Shown piece after piece: positions 29,383 to 44,465 of a stretch of DNA of 64,000 nt. The DNA lies in NCBI GenBank assembly GCA_964020155.1, contig OZ026567.1, positions 1,917,430 to 1,981,429 of the forward strand, in the 5' to 3' direction. Each line of letters starts with the position of its first letter. The stretch's first letter is position 1. The notes beneath the pieces were generated by a model that saw only the letters and a list, made by a program, of their open reading frames with translations, searched no databases and had not been told where the DNA came from. This DNA is from Chondrilla cf. caribensis (taxonomy: Eukaryota; Porifera; Demospongiae; Chondrillida; Chondrillidae). The translations under genes were made by a program, and so were the position numbers.

Positions 29383-29562
29383 CAGTGGAACCTCTTTATA
29401 AAGGACACGTTGGGACCAGTTAATTTGTCCACTCTTCAGAGGTGAAAAATGTATTAACACTATAAGGAAGGTCATTTTTGGGGCCTAAGAAAGTGTCCTT
29501 TGTAGGGAGGTAATTTCTATGGTGTCCTTTATTTAGAGTGTCCTTTAATAGAGGTTCCACCA
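29383..29562. mobile_element. MITE-like element, family CAGTGGAACCTCT, copy 1
   Basis: Starts CAGTGGAACCTCTTTATAAA after TA and ends AGAGGTTCCACCA before TA. The interior carries GAGGTGAAAAATGTATTAAC and GTGTCCTTTGTAGGGAGG, shared with 32378-32572, 41897-42093 and 44285-44465. Non-coding. Ends and TA targets fit a Tc1/mariner or pogo-type MITE. Confidence 0.8.
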
Positions 29563-31959
<2,397 letters not shown>

Positions 31960-32377
31960 AACCAATGCTTAAACCCATACCATTTCAAAAGCTTCGCTGG
32001 TTGCTGTGTTGGTCAAAACATACACAACCAGATATGCACCATATAAGGGCATGGGGCTGGGGACAAGTACATAATAAACGGAAAAATGCAAATGTATAAG
32101 TGGGTCTGTGTACACTGCTACACAAATACACCATACATACAAAAACGTACAACTTCACATGTTCACACCTGCACACAAACATTAAACCTGATATGTACCT
32201 ACATACCCCTCCTGTCATGTGTGGATGAAGCAAGTGATAAAGAAAAGTTGGGTATAGTGGCTAAACAATGTTCGGCATACACATGTTTACAGCCCTCAGG
32301 TGGATACCTTGTGATACGTACACATCCTGAAACCTCAGGGGTGTGGTCGGGTGTATCCTCCCTCCAACATACGTACA
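31960..32377. other. Spacer, no gene seen
   Basis: No supported feature. Confidence 0.4.
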
Positions 32378-32572
32378 CAGTGGAACCAATTTATAACACA
32401 CACATTGGGACAAGCTAATTAGCAAACTATAAGGGGGCTGTCCACTCTTCATGGGTGAAAACGTATTCTCACTATAGGGAAAGTCTATTTTTTCCGTAGA
32501 ATGTGTCCTTTGTAGGGAGGTACTTCCTATGGTGTCCTTTATTCAGAGTGTCCTTTAGTAGAGGTTCAACTG
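32378..32572. mobile_element. MITE-like element, family CAGTGGAACCTCT, copy 2
   Basis: Left end CAGTGGAACCAATTTATAAC and right end AGAGGTTCAACTG. The interior GTGTCCTTTGTAGGGAGG is shared with the other three copies. TA lies next to both ends. Confidence 0.8.
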
Positions 32573-32934
32573 TACATGGTTAAACAGACTACATAAGCTG
32601 TTAATTACAGCCCTATATACACTGTTTCACTTGAATATTATAACTGGCATCGATACACTACAAATTTGTGTACAATTTCACATGCAATTACATTACTAGA
32701 AAACATATCCATGTAATCCACTTTGTATTGTAATGTACATCATAGGTACTGTATAAATTCATACTGTACAGCTGGAGAAGAGGCTGATGGGGTGGGTTGG
32801 AAAATTACATTATTGGGAAAAAAGGCAAGTTGAAAAAGCTTGCTAACAAACATTTTTCACATGGTTGGGAATTCAAAAACACAATTTCCATCAATATTTC
32901 TGGCTGTGTAACACAGAACAGTGGAACTGTCTTA

Positions 32935-33436
32935 CAATATCACCCTTGGTAGTGCTCCCATACACTAGTATACAGTCAGACCTCTTCACAACATCACCCT
33001 TGGTAGTGCTCCCATTTACTAGTATACAGTCAGACCTCTTTACAACATCACCCTTGGTAGTGCTCCCATACACTAGTATACAGTCAGACCTCTTTACAAC
33101 ATAACCCTTGGTAGTGCTCCCATTTACTAGTATACAGTCAGACCTCTTTACAACATCACCCTTGGTAGTGCTCCCATACACTAGTATACAGTCAGACCTC
33201 TTCACAACTTGGTAGTGCTCCCATACACTAGTATACAGTCAGACCTCTTCACAACATCACCCTTGGTAGTGCTCCCATACATGAGCATACAGTCAAACCT
33301 CTTCATAACATCACCCTTGGTAGTGATCCTATACACTAGTATAATATGGTCAGACCTCTTCACAACATCACCCTTAGTAGTGCTCCCATACACTAGTATA
33401 CAGTCAGACCTCTTTACAACATCACCCTTGGTTCCT
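32935..33436 (+). repeat. 54-bp minisatellite
   Basis: About nine units of 54 bp with CACCCTTGGTAGTGCTCCC, ACTAGTATACAGTCAGACC and TCTTCACAACAT. One unit is shortened near 33205 and one has an insertion near 33345. 54 is a multiple of 3, so 18-residue repeat ORFs run on both strands. Confidence 0.97.
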
Positions 33437-33775
33437 AAACCAGGTTGTTGTAACAAATACAACACTATGGTATACATTGATACATTCATGGCCATGAGAC
33501 GTTGTGTTGTAAACACAATGTCCAGGTATCGCACTCTGTACATGTGATAAACAGAATCTTATGACCGGAAATAATATTATTATTATAATACAGACGCAAT
33601 CGATTATGCAAACGACAAAAATGGCGGGTAATTTGTATATACAATGGAATACTTGAGAGTGAGGCTTACGGTGAGATCGATCAAACTGATACGAGAACGT
33701 ATACGTAATGAAGTACTTAATAATAGTACTACATTACATGTAATGAGATTAAGCTTAGCGCAGCTCGAATTGCGA
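33437..33775. other. Upstream region of the first protease gene
   Basis: Follows the minisatellite and leads to the TATA-like element. AT-rich with an AATAATATTATTATTATAA stretch near 33570. No other feature seen. Confidence 0.4.
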
Positions 33776-33781
33776 TATAAG
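33776..33781 (+). promoter_or_regulatory. Possible TATA box of protease gene 1
   Basis: TATAAG lies 70 bases before the ATG at 33846, giving a predicted start near 33806 and a short leader of about 40 bases. This is judged only from motif and spacing. Confidence 0.4.
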
Positions 33782-33845
33782 TGGCCCACTTGAGGAGAAC
33801 TGCAGTTTACCGAGCGTGATACTCAGAGAGATTAACCAAGCTAGA

Positions 33846-34190
33846 ATGGGTGAAATTACTGCTTTTCTGCTCATTTTAGCCTCTCTCTGGCTGGTCGAAG
33901 GAACGGTGGAGCTCAGACAGAACGCAGAAGCTGCTCCGCTTGTGCGCGAGCACCAAAAAAACGGGACAATAAACACGGGCAAAGACGAAAGAAGGAGCTA
34001 CATCATATCCCTAAGAGCAAACACAACCCGAGAAGAATTACGATCACTCGCGGAGATACTTCGAGCTTACCACAATGAATCAGTCACTAAGAAAGACTCC
34101 GGTGAGGACGAGGGAAGCGATTCATTCCGCTGCTGGGAGTTTTTAACCAAGGGGATAGCTGTTCCTTTGAATGCGACTATTTTACAATGG
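33846..34190 (+). CDS. Gene 1 exon 1: signal peptide and propeptide
   Basis: 115 codons, ending in phase 0 at TTACAATGG followed by donor GTGAGT. An earlier in-frame GTG at 33816 is not needed: the ATG at 33846 sits directly before the hydrophobic signal segment. Confidence 0.85.
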
Positions 34191-37100
34191 GTGAGTACAA
34201 TTATTCCAGATACTCGTTATACTTACATAGTGTAACACGAAGACGTAATGTCTTTGCAAGCAGTTCGAAGCATCCAGACATTGTAGACTCTTAAACAGAT
34301 TACAATTATAATAAGTCATGGTAAATAGGGGTACTTTCGATATCGGCATTATTCTGGAAACTTGTGAATAAGCAGGACCTTGGAAGAGAGTATCTCTGTC
34401 AGGTTGTTGTAACGAGGGGTTAGCATTACCAGTGGAATACTGTAGTTGTTCTCGAACAATAGCATTTTGACGTAGATAACGAAACCGTTTATTTGCAAGT
34501 TCTGGAATTACCCCTGTTCTACCTTAGAGAGTACCTATAGCCTATAAGCCCAACCAAAGATACCGTCCTGGCTATTTTATTCACTTACTCGCTTGTTATT
34601 AGGTGAGAAGACTCGGAATGGTGGAGTTTGTCGAAGAAGAAGGTTTTGTTCACGCGGCGACCACTCTCACACACAAGCAGGCCCATCTCGACATCCTGGA
34701 CAAGGTGAAAGACAACATGTACACTCCAATTGGAGACGGCCGAGGCGTCGATGTGTACGTTCTTGATACGGGAGTACGTTACAATCATCCCGAGTTTGGT
34801 GGTAGGGCAAAATTCGGTGGACGAGATTTCGTGTCCCCCTCGGGTGACGGTAGCGACCCCGACGGCCACGGGACCTATGTCAGCTCCCTCGTGGCGGGAA
34901 CAACTTACGGGGTCGCGAAGGCGGCCACGATATATAGCATACGCGTGTTGCAGGGAACAAGAAGAGCAACCGTGAGTACGATAAACGAAGCACTAAACTA
35001 CGTTGGAAAACTGATTAAAAAGAGATCAAACAGAAGAGCAGTGGTTCTGTGTGCATTTACGGGCGGAAAGACAAAATCTGTAAATAACGTTGTTGATAAT
35101 TTGGTGTCCCTGGGGGCAGTGGTTATAGCAGCAGCAGGTAATGAGGGCGGAGACGCATGTAATAACAGCCCAGCATCAGCGCAGGATGCCATCACCGTGG
35201 GAGCCACCAACAAAGACAAGAGGGTCTGGTACTTCAGGTTGGAATTTGGAGGGAGGTTGCACTACCGACAAGGAAGTTGTGTTGGACCTTGTGTGGACCT
35301 GTTTGCGGTGGGGGAGCATGTGTATGGAGCTGTACTAGGACGCCGTACAGGGACCTCGGGCTCAGCGGCACAGGTGGCCGGGGTTGTTGCGGTGATTTTG
35401 CAGCTGAATCCTCAACTCACTCCATCAAAAGTGAAGAATATACTGATCAACGCATCCGTCCAGAATGAGGTGAATTTGCGCCTCGTGGAAAAACAGTTTC
35501 ATCAAACAACACCAAACAGATTTCTTGCCATGCCAGGTTAGTTCACAAACATACCTACATTCCTTCACTGCATATGAGTGGTTTCCAATTTGTTAATAGC
35601 TTTGTTTCCAGAGCAACCAGTCAGTAAACCAGACATACATGCACATGAACTTTGGATCTTAAACCTTACCAGAGTGGTCCATTTTGTGTGGAACATATTT
35701 TGGGTATTTGTAGTGTCTAACACTACAGTCTCCAAACTTCGTCTATATACAGTGGATTCACAATTGTGCTTCAGTTTGTGCACTCTACTCAATCTCTTGT
35801 TCCTATCTTTACATTTGCCCACATAAATGCTCGTGTGTACTTGTGTATGCCTAGTATATTGTGGTATTGGTCTGAATTAGGCATGTGTGTATGGATACAA
35901 TGTACACTTAGGATAATACATTGCAAATGCAATGTATTACATCACTGCAGCTTAGCAGTACCACCGGTGCAGTATGAAAGGGGTATTGGGAGGGCTGGTT
36001 GCTGTGGTGGTTTCGTGGTTCAGTGGTTATGGCGGCTACAGTCAGAAACCCTGGGTTCGAGTCCCGCAGTTGCTAGTTTTTCTCTTCTCTCTGTTCTCCC
36101 TGAGCAGTTTGATTTCCAAGGAAACTTCTATAATGTGTTACATAGCTTTGCTTAGCACAGTTCATTGGTATGTAGTTGGGATTGAGGAAAGGTGGTTTTC
36201 AGTGTGTCTTTGCAAAAATCGCAGTGACACATTTCTCCCTCTCTGCTTCATTATCAGTATAATAGTGAAAGGGACGTTTATACCAAACCAGTAAACCTAC
36301 AGGCTAAATAGCTTAGCAGGGCTCAACAGGGTGTAGATGAATACACGTATGTATGTACATCTTTAAAAAATGAACTAAGCCCTCAGTAACCAAGGCGTAC
36401 ATTTTAGCAACAGTGTACCTGTGCACACTACAACTTCCGGTCACCACACTGGACAATGTTTCCATCGCTAATTTGATACATAAGATCAATTAGGTCATAT
36501 TTAGGGTGCACCCCAAAATCTTTGAGAGCATGTAATATCACTATTATTGACTATAAAACCACGGTAACTGCAGTCATCATTCTCCCCACCCAAACCCGTT
36601 ACCAAGGGAAACAAATTGTTGTTACAATGCGATTTAAAGTAATTTGAATCCAAACACACACACACATACACACACACATGTACATACATATATACATACG
36701 TACATACATACATACATAATAAGCTCCATTGCGATCAATATCTTGTTACTTCAAAAATTTCCTCCACAACTCCATAACCCTGAAGGTCATTCTCAGCTGT
36801 ATGAGGCTCACTCTGTTTGTCTAAGGGCAACTCAGCTATGTACACTGTATGCAAGAGGTCGACATTCCTACTGTCAGTACTGTATATAGCATTCATGCAG
36901 ATGGATGCCACATACGTAGGCACTTGGAGAATGTATGTACACTGTAGGGTATGGTGAATGGTAGAGCTATGTATGTACAGTACAACTTGCTTAGTAAGTA
37001 CCTGGGTTAGTACATACTCCTGGTTAGTGAATACACCTCACTCAGTCCCTAGCTCATGTACACCATGTCAACCAATTCTGATAGCAAGTACCTCTGATAA

Positions 37101-39029
37101 GAAGTACAAGTTTTGTGTGCCCTTCAAGGTACTTACTAAGCAAGTTGGACTGTATGTCATACATACACCATAGCATACACTATGACTATGTATAGCATGC
37201 AACAGCTATGTATGAATACACAGTAGTGAGGGCTTCATTTGAGGTGGGGTGGGGATAGGAGAGCTCTTGCTCAAATTTTGTCCACATGCACCCTTTTTGT
37301 AAAATTGTAATGAATAATAACATATTTATCAAATCTAATATTATCCCCTTCCTTTTGTAAAATTTACTTCTTGAACTCCATAATCCTTGCCTTTTTCTAA
37401 ATGGAATCTTGATAGTGTGTGTGGAGTATGGTAGAGCTATGTACATACTGTACATAGTGTGTGGTGTACAATAGAGCTATATACATGCGTACATACCCTA
37501 GTGTGTGGTGTATGGTAGAGCTACGTATGTACATACATACTATAGTGTGTCAAGTATGGTAGAGCTATGTACATGTTATAGTGTGTGGTATAAGGTAGAG
37601 CTATGTACATATTGTAGTGTGTGGTATAAGGTAGAGCTATGTACAAATTGTAGTGTGTGGTATAAGGTAGAGCTATGTACATATTGTAGTGTGTGGTATA
37701 AGGTAGAGCTAATTACATCATATGTATACTGTAGTGTGTGGTGTAAGGTATAGAGCTATGTACATACACTAGAGTGTATGCACGGTACGTGATATTGTAT
37801 AATGTATGTATGTGCATGTGAACTAATCATTATTGTGTGCACTCAGTGTTCACATATAAACACAATTATGTACACTGTGGCAAAATGACCGCTTTGCTTA
37901 GTATATATACACAATTTGTACATATCAATATACGTACATAAAATAGTTGAAGTGTAGTGAAGAAACACATTAAATATACACTGCACATGTAAGATTGATA
38001 TGCAGGGATCAAGCTGCACCTTATGAATCTACTGCACTGCCCCAAGCTTGGAAAATGGCTGGATAGTTTATTCATAAATTTCAACTCTTTTCTACAGGGA
38101 TCTCATTGATCAAACCTGTAACAGTGTCTCCAACAACCGTCATCGTACAGCAAGTCTCAACTGAACCCGTGTTGACTCCGAAGTTGGTACCTTCGGAGGA
38201 GTCAGAGTTGCGAGAAGCAGCATCAAAATGGCCGACAATATTTGCCCTAGTAGAAAACAAAACATTAACAGTACACCTCGATAACCTGACCAGCAGTGAC
38301 ATCAAAATGTTATACGAAGCAATGAAATTGAATAACTACACAATACAATATCTCAGCTACAGTGGACTAGCAACGGCAACAGAAACTAAGTTCATCGCTA
38401 TATTCAAGAGGACGTCAAGTGCTTTTGATGTCTGCAAATGCTACCTTGGACTCAACACTACAGAAGTCGAGGAACTGCTTGAACATTCAGTGCAAGTGAC
38501 AAATGTACAGTTCTTTGTTGGCTACAGGGATCAAGGTACTAAATACATGATCTTTGAGTCGCAGAGAGCTCAAAGCTTCATTGCAATTTTGGGACAGGAT
38601 GCAGAAGACACCTCAAGATTCAAAGCAATAATGGAGAATGCAAACTATCTCCCTGCAGCCCACGCTATTGACTCAGGAACACAGAAAATATACACGTACT
38701 ACTTCAGCACTACCAGATCGAGGGGGCAACTGCACGCTTTCGGAAACGTCCAGTTGAACAGTTTATTGGGCATAATATACTACCTCAGAATCCCCATCGT
38801 ATATGTAACTAGTTATCAAAAGGAAAATGGACAAAGTAGATTTCTAGCTATTTTTGACAGAGCTGTTCAGAACTGGAAAGATTTCAAGTTTCTGCACAGT
38901 AAAGCCATAGAAAGGCAACTGGCAACAAGCAAAAAGAGTGGATTTTCTCCAATACTAATAACACCTTATGTGGATCAGGAGCATATCACTGAATACGTAG
39001 CACTGCTGCTTAAAGATACTGCATTTTAG
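33846..39029 (+). CDS. Secreted S8 subtilisin-like protease with C-terminal BTRD1-like repeats (gene 1)
   Basis: Three exons, 33846-34190, 34603-35536 and 38098-39029, join in frame (phases 0 and 1) to 736 residues. The start ATG has A at -3 and G at +4 and opens a signal peptide (TAFLLILASLWLVEG). Residues about 45-130 resemble an I9 propeptide (RSYIISLRANTT; LTKGIAVPLNATIL; VEFVEEEGF). The S8 domain carries Asp170 (VYVLDTGV), His204 (DGHGT), Asn295 (AAAGNEGGDAC) and Ser367 (GTSGSAAQVAG), so all catalytic residues are present. The DACNNSPASA and CVDLFAVGE blocks place it in the proteinase K/PCSK9 group. Residues about 475-736 form five units of 45-55 residues ending in motifs like KFIAIF or RFLAIF, resembling BTRD1 repeats. 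Likely an extracellular endopeptidase. Substrate unknown. The paralogue lies at 46356-49757. Confidence 0.85.
34603..35536 (+). CDS. Gene 1 exon 2: end of propeptide and S8 catalytic domain
   Basis: The acceptor is TTGTTATTAG. The exon holds 311 codons plus one base and the whole catalytic set. It ends after TTPNRFLAMP at donor GTTAGT, in phase 1. Confidence 0.9.
36005..36080 (+). repeat. tRNA-like sequence, probably a tRNA-derived SINE head
   Basis: TGGTTCAGTGG at 36016 fits a pol III A box and GGTTCGAGTCC at 36054 fits a B box. The spacing is about five bases too short for a normal tRNA. The flanking bases do not form a seven-pair acceptor stem, and the T stem has a mismatch, so this is not a working tRNA. 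A SINE of about 250-300 bp could extend to the right. Confidence 0.5.
36978..37152. mobile_element. MITE, family CTTAGTAAGTACC
   Basis: Ends are near-perfect inverted repeats: CAGTACAACTTGCTTAGTAA on the left against TTACTAAGCAAGTTGGACTG on the right. TA dinucleotides flank both sides. 175 bp, non-coding, inside intron 2 of gene 1. Confidence 0.85.
37425..37770 (+). repeat. 36-bp minisatellite
   Basis: Units GTGTGTGGTATAAGGTAGAG followed by CTATGTACATATTGTA recur at 36-bp spacing near 37580-37720 and in looser form on either side. Confidence 0.9.
38098..39029 (+). CDS. Gene 1 exon 3: C-terminal repeat domain
   Basis: Acceptor CTCTTTTCTACAG. Phase 1 entry makes a Gly codon at the junction. 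After a Val/Thr/Pro-rich linker come five propeller-like units. TAG at 39027-39029. Confidence 0.85.
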
Positions 39030-39113
39030 CATCCCTCAGCATCGGAGTACTGTGGACGAGTCTCATTTCAGTGTTCACACAGACTGTGTTTATTGCATAG
39101 TATACACAGTCAA

Positions 39114-39114
<1 letters not shown>

Positions 39115-39196
<82 letters not shown>
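39115..39196. repeat. (GT)n microsatellite after gene 1
   Basis: Begins 86 bases after the stop codon, so it probably lies in the 3' UTR. Confidence 0.95.
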
Positions 39197-39200
<4 letters not shown>

Positions 39201-39529
39201 TGTGTATGAGATGTGTGTATGTGTGCGAGGGAGAGAGAGAGAGGTGTGTGTGTGTGAGGTGTATGTGGGTGTATATTTTAAAATCATTTTCTACACATTT
39301 CAAACAAATACCATTTAATATTTTGATTACGTTTTCATAATTAATTTTAAATACTGTCATTTTCTATTTCAGAATTTGCATGTATGTACTTACATACATA
39401 CATGCATGTTTACATCTGTAGCTTATTTATTTGTATGCTTGTAATTTAATACATTAAACGAAACTGTTATTAGAAGCAGAATTGACATTCGAAAGAAAAC
39501 GTAATTCAAATTGGGAAAAAAAATGGGAG

Positions 39530-39535
39530 AATAAA
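39530..39535 (+). promoter_or_regulatory. Possible polyadenylation signal of gene 1
   Basis: AATAAA 501 bases after the stop codon. An ATTAAA also lies at 39453-39458. Either could serve. There is no transcript evidence. Confidence 0.25.
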
Positions 39536-39614
39536 TTGCATGGGGGCTGCGTATATACTACTGAGGTGCACAGATTAGAACAGCTTTCCAGATACAATAT
39601 CATATATGTGCAGC

Positions 39615-39850
39615 AGTGTATATACCTCCAATACAGTACTGACCAACATCTCAATAGCCAGTGTACCTCAAGTAGAGTACTAACCAACATCTCAATAACC
39701 AATGTATCTCCAGTACAGTACTGACCGACATCTCAATAGCCAGTGTACCTCAAGTAGAGTACTAACCAACATCTCAATAACCAATGTATCTCCAGTACAG
39801 TACTGACCGACATCTCGATAGCCAGTGTGTCTCCAGTACAGTAGTGACCA
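39615..39850 (+). repeat. 41-bp minisatellite
   Basis: Five to six units with ACATCTCAATAGCCAGTGTA and CTCCAGTACAGTACTGACC, spaced at 41 bp. Confidence 0.92.
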
Positions 39851-40196
39851 ATATCTCACGTGTACACCTATCTTACAGTGCACTAATTATGACCATATAT
39901 ACTGACATTCGGTACCCAGTGTACTTTTTAGGCTTCCAGACTGTCCATACCTGAAGAGTGGTGACAGAGAGCTGTTCCGCTGCATTTAACAATAATTGCC
40001 ACTCACAGACCTCTGACATGTGTTCATATGTACATAGGTTCCTTTCATGACAAGCTGTCCCATACATGTACTGTATACCACAAACCCTTAACAGGGAATT
40101 CCTTCACAGTTGATTGATATCACACAAAAGCTTTGCGCTACCTATGTATGTATTATAGTCTATTTGGTTGTGTTTTTGCACATGAATCCATACAAG
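39851..40196. other. Spacer, no gene seen
   Basis: No recognised feature. Confidence 0.4.
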
Positions 40197-40243
40197 TGTG
40201 TGTGTATGTGAGTGTGTGTGTGTACGTGTGTGTACATGTGTGT

Positions 40244-40320
<77 letters not shown>

Positions 40321-40353
40321 TGTGTGTGTGTGTGTGTGTGTACGTGTGTGTAC

Positions 40354-40403
<50 letters not shown>

Positions 40404-40514
40404 AAGTGTGTGTGTGTACATGTGTGTGTGTGTACATGTACATGCTTAATTGTGTGTGTGTACTTGTGTGCATGAATCCATATTGTGTGTACGTATGAGT
40501 GTATATGACACTGT

Positions 40515-40600
<86 letters not shown>
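40197..40600. repeat. Compound (GT)n/(GTAC) microsatellite
   Basis: GT tracts at 40197-40430 broken regularly by TACG, then a second pure GT tract at about 40511-40600. Confidence 0.95.
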
Positions 40601-40603
<3 letters not shown>

Positions 40604-41896
40604 CATGTACAGTATGTGTTTGTGTGTAAGCATGTGTGTGGGTGCATTTGGTGCATGTGTGCATGGATCTATACATTTGTGTGTATGTACAAGTGTGCAT
40701 GTTGGTATCTGCGGGTGCATGCATGTATGCGCACACACAGGTGTGCATGTGTTTTATGTTTGTGAGTCTGTGTGCATGTGTATTAGCATACATACGTACA
40801 TGTGTATGTGCATATGTTAACCCTAGCACCTCCATAAGATGACAATTACAGGTACTGTACAATAGCAAAGTAGAAGATTGTTTAAAAGTAGATTTGCTCT
40901 TATGTATATCCATTAGTCAAATATGACCTGGCATTACCTCACATCTTGCAATTTTTATATTTTATTCCAAGTACAAAGTAAAAAGCTACTGAACTTGTAT
41001 AAATCTAATTGTTGAGTACTCCCCTCATGTGTACATACTTAACTAAGATGCATGGTACTATATCAACATGTGATATGTACAAGAGTGTCTTTTTTCCACA
41101 TCTGGCAGCAATTACAGTAAATGAATTTAAACGAACTACTCAGCGGCAGAGTTCACTAACAAACAAAAGGAACATTTTCCATCCAGTAACACAAAATCCC
41201 CCTCCTCTCCTTCCCTAACTCTCCGATTTACCAACATAAAACAGCGTACCTTTTGTGCGAGTTCATACGTACATATGTAGGATTCTGAATATGTTGATTT
41301 CCTTTCCCGCCACAATTTTGAAGCTAGCATCCACACATGTACATACATAAGCAGCAGCCAATCACTGACAGGATAAACAACATAGAATGTCTGAGAAGGT
41401 TATCTCCAACAGAAATTGGATTCAGTCAAGTATATTAATTTGGCATATTTCAGGCAATAAATGAGAATATAGAACATGACAGATCAAATCAGTGGTTAAA
41501 TTACGGTGGACTTCTAATACAGTGGATCCTCCACAATCGAACAACATTAAGGGAAAATGGGGTAATTCCAATCAAGATATACGTAGTTCCAGAAAATTGA
41601 GAATGAACAGTTCACTTCTTTAAGCCTTGGAGGACACCTACTGTGCTCCACTGGTAATGGTAACCCTTTGCTACAACATATCAGATAGCAGCTTGCTTCC
41701 CGTGGGTTGGTTGGTGGCTGTACTGTAACCAGTGATCAGAATTACGCATACCATGATAACAACTACCTCATTTTACTTAAAATATGAACAAATTTTTAGA
41801 AAACACATTATAATTACATGTACAATATACCATAAGACATCCAAAATTGACAACCTCTGTAATCGCACATGTATTTTCTAACTTACAATTGTCATA
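40601..41896. other. Spacer, no gene seen
   Basis: GT-rich simple sequence to about 40820, then single-copy-looking DNA. A partial element start, CAGTGGATCCTCCACAATCG, lies at 41520. Confidence 0.4.
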
Positions 41897-42093
41897 CAGT
41901 GGAACCTCTCTACAAAGGACACATTGGGACCAGATAGTGTGTCCACTGTAGAGAGGTTGTCCACTCTTCAGAGGTGAAAAATGTATTAACACCATAGGAA
42001 AATCTATTTTGGTGCCTTACAGAGTGTCCTTTGTAGGGAGTTAATTTCTATGGTGTCCTTTAGTGGGAGAGTCCTTTAATAGAGGTGCTACTG
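41897..42093. mobile_element. MITE, family CAGTGGAACCTCT, copy 3
   Basis: CAGTGGAACCTCTCTACAAA after TA and AGAGGTGCTACTG before TA. The interior GAGGTGAAAAATGTATTAAC is shared with the other copies. Confidence 0.85.
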
Positions 42094-44284
42094 TATTATC
42101 AAGATTCCACTGCAGTCTGTAATGGTGGGGTTGTCTCAGGATGTGGTAAGATTGTTAAGGTTTCAGATTACCAAGCCTCCTGTACTTGCATGCACACGTA
42201 ATACTCGACTTAACACACACGATTGTCTTTCATGGTGCACTTGTACAAACATACGAACAGCCCATGTCGATGAACATGACACCAATCATAACAGATTAAA
42301 GACGATTTAGAGAGTCTGCATGGCAGATCTAATGAGCGAAGACTGTTCTGCAGTTTAATCATATGACTTACAAACACACGTAAGTTTATACATGCATACT
42401 GCCAGTATTGTTCACAATAGAATCACATGTGTACATACTATGAAATAAACCGAGTCAAACTTGCTTAGATTCAAATTTCTAGATGAGTACAACATGTAGA
42501 TACACTTGTTGAAATAGTTTTGTGTTTGCAATATCGACCTTCAATAAAAATTAGAAGTCATGATGAATACAGCTAATCTCAAACAATGATTTATGCAGAC
42601 TCCACTGTACTGTATATTGATAACAAAGATCAGTAGACATTACAATGGAGTATCTTTTGTCATTGTAACCACTAAAATCTCCCTTGAAATGACAATGATG
42701 ATCCACATTTATCACAATATCATCTATGAAATTTGATCTCTGATGAAACAGTGCTACAAGCTAATGTTCATAGGATCTACAATCACTCTGCAATAATTGA
42801 CCAGAGAGATCTAGACAGCAGACAGTGGTGACTATCAGCGGTGACTATCACATACAATATGCGAATAATAGGATTATATCCCATAGTATACAGTAGAACC
42901 TTCACAATCCAATACTCTCTGGGGTAACAAACACACGTCGGGTTATACAGGCAGCACAATCATAGAGTTTTTATAGGATGGTGTATAATGATATGGTGCA
43001 ACTAGTGTATTGTGCTGGAAGATGTATGGTGTGACTAGGGTAATGTACTGGAAGATGTATGATGTGACTAGGGTAATGTACTGGAATGGTGTTGAAATCA
43101 TATGCATGTATGTAACTAATCCATTCAGAGCATAAGTAATTCAAGAAAAAACACATTGGAACTAGGTGCAGTTTCAAATTTCTCAAGTTTAGTGGGAGAA
43201 ATAGGGAATTGTGGTGAGCATAATAGGACACATTTCAAAATGTAGGAGTACAGCATTATTGGCAGAGCTGTGAGTAGAATATCATCTTCTTCCTCCCTAG
43301 ATGTCTCAAAATGTGGTCAAATTCCAGAGAATTTCAGATCCTGGAGGCATCAGGTTATTGTGTGACAAGGAGAGACATACCTGTGGAAACGGATGCACAG
43401 CCAGCAAACACCGTGGAGGCCGGCAACAATGGAAATGGGAACATCCCACTTCATACATCTTCCAGCACATTACCCTAGTTGTACCATACATGTGTATAAT
43501 ATATGCATTGCACTTCGGAAAATATATGTGTGAGAAAACATCCACTAAAACTTGGGCAGTATGAAGATTATGACATGTGTACTTTTGGAATACAGCAAAT
43601 TCTCGATAGTTCACTACAATTTGTACGTACATGAAGAATGTGGTGGGTTGAGGATTTTGGTGAATTACTCAAATCACCATTATGAATATAAATGAACATA
43701 TGCACAGAGATAATGGCAGATTGACAAAAATTACCATAAATTCAGTGTGTCAGTAAGGTTTGTACGAGCCCCTCCTACTCCAAGACTAACACTCGACTGA
43801 AATCATACCCCGTGGACTTCCTCAGAGTTGAAAGCAAGGTTTTTTAAATCTTATCACTGAGTATCATATCGTTTATTAATTACCAATAAAATTTTAATCC
43901 CCCTTTCCCATATCGTGACAACGACCCTGTTTTTTCCATCATCCATTTATCAACTATTATTATTGTAACTGTTGTACTTTTATATGCTCACAGTACATTA
44001 GGCTTATCTACCTGCATACATACATACGTATGTACATCCATAACCTTGTTATAAAATCATTATTAAATATAATTAAATTGAACCCAAACGCATTATTATT
44101 ACATGCAAACGATCCTCATGAAATTTGACTCAGTATCCACCTTTGACCTTTAACCTTACTCGGTAGTGACTGTGGTTGCTATAGTAGTTCAAACCGGAGG
44201 TGAGATATGGTTCGTGCTTTGGCCATTTCAATAAAAGGGAAGGAATGGTCTACAGACATTGACATCACCAGCCAACAACTACTA
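42094..44284. other. Spacer with an element fragment and inverted short repeats
   Basis: CAGTAGAACCTTCACAATCC at 42891 looks like one end of a MITE related to 52582-53000. GTGCTGGAAGATGTATG near 43012, with a 41-bp tandem echo, recurs in inverted form (CATACATCTTCCAGCAC) near 43451. No gene supported. Confidence 0.5.
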
Positions 44285-44465
44285 CAGTGGTACCTCTCTA
44301 TAATCGACACATTGGGACTGGTTAATCTGTCCACTGTAGAGAGGTTGTCCACTTTTCAGAGGTGAAAAATGTATTAACACTATGGAAAGTTCATTTTTGG
44401 TGCCTAAGAAAGTGTCCTTTGTAGGGAGGTAATTTCTATAGTGTCCTTTAGTAGAGGTTCCACTG
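44285..44465. mobile_element. MITE, family CAGTGGAACCTCT, copy 4
   Basis: CAGTGGTACCTCTCTATAAT and AGAGGTTCCACTG form good inverted ends with TA on both sides. The best-preserved copy of the family. Confidence 0.88.

Larger units (their letters stand above)
35537..38097. other. Intron 2 of gene 1, repeat-filled
   Basis: 2.56 kb. It holds a tRNA-like stretch (36005-36080), a TA-flanked MITE (36978-37152) and a 36-bp minisatellite (37425-37770). None interrupts a coding exon. Confidence 0.75.

Noticed and set aside
36005..36080. Functional tRNA gene
   Set aside because: Box spacing is about five bases too short, and the acceptor and T stems do not pair. Kept only as a SINE-like repeat.
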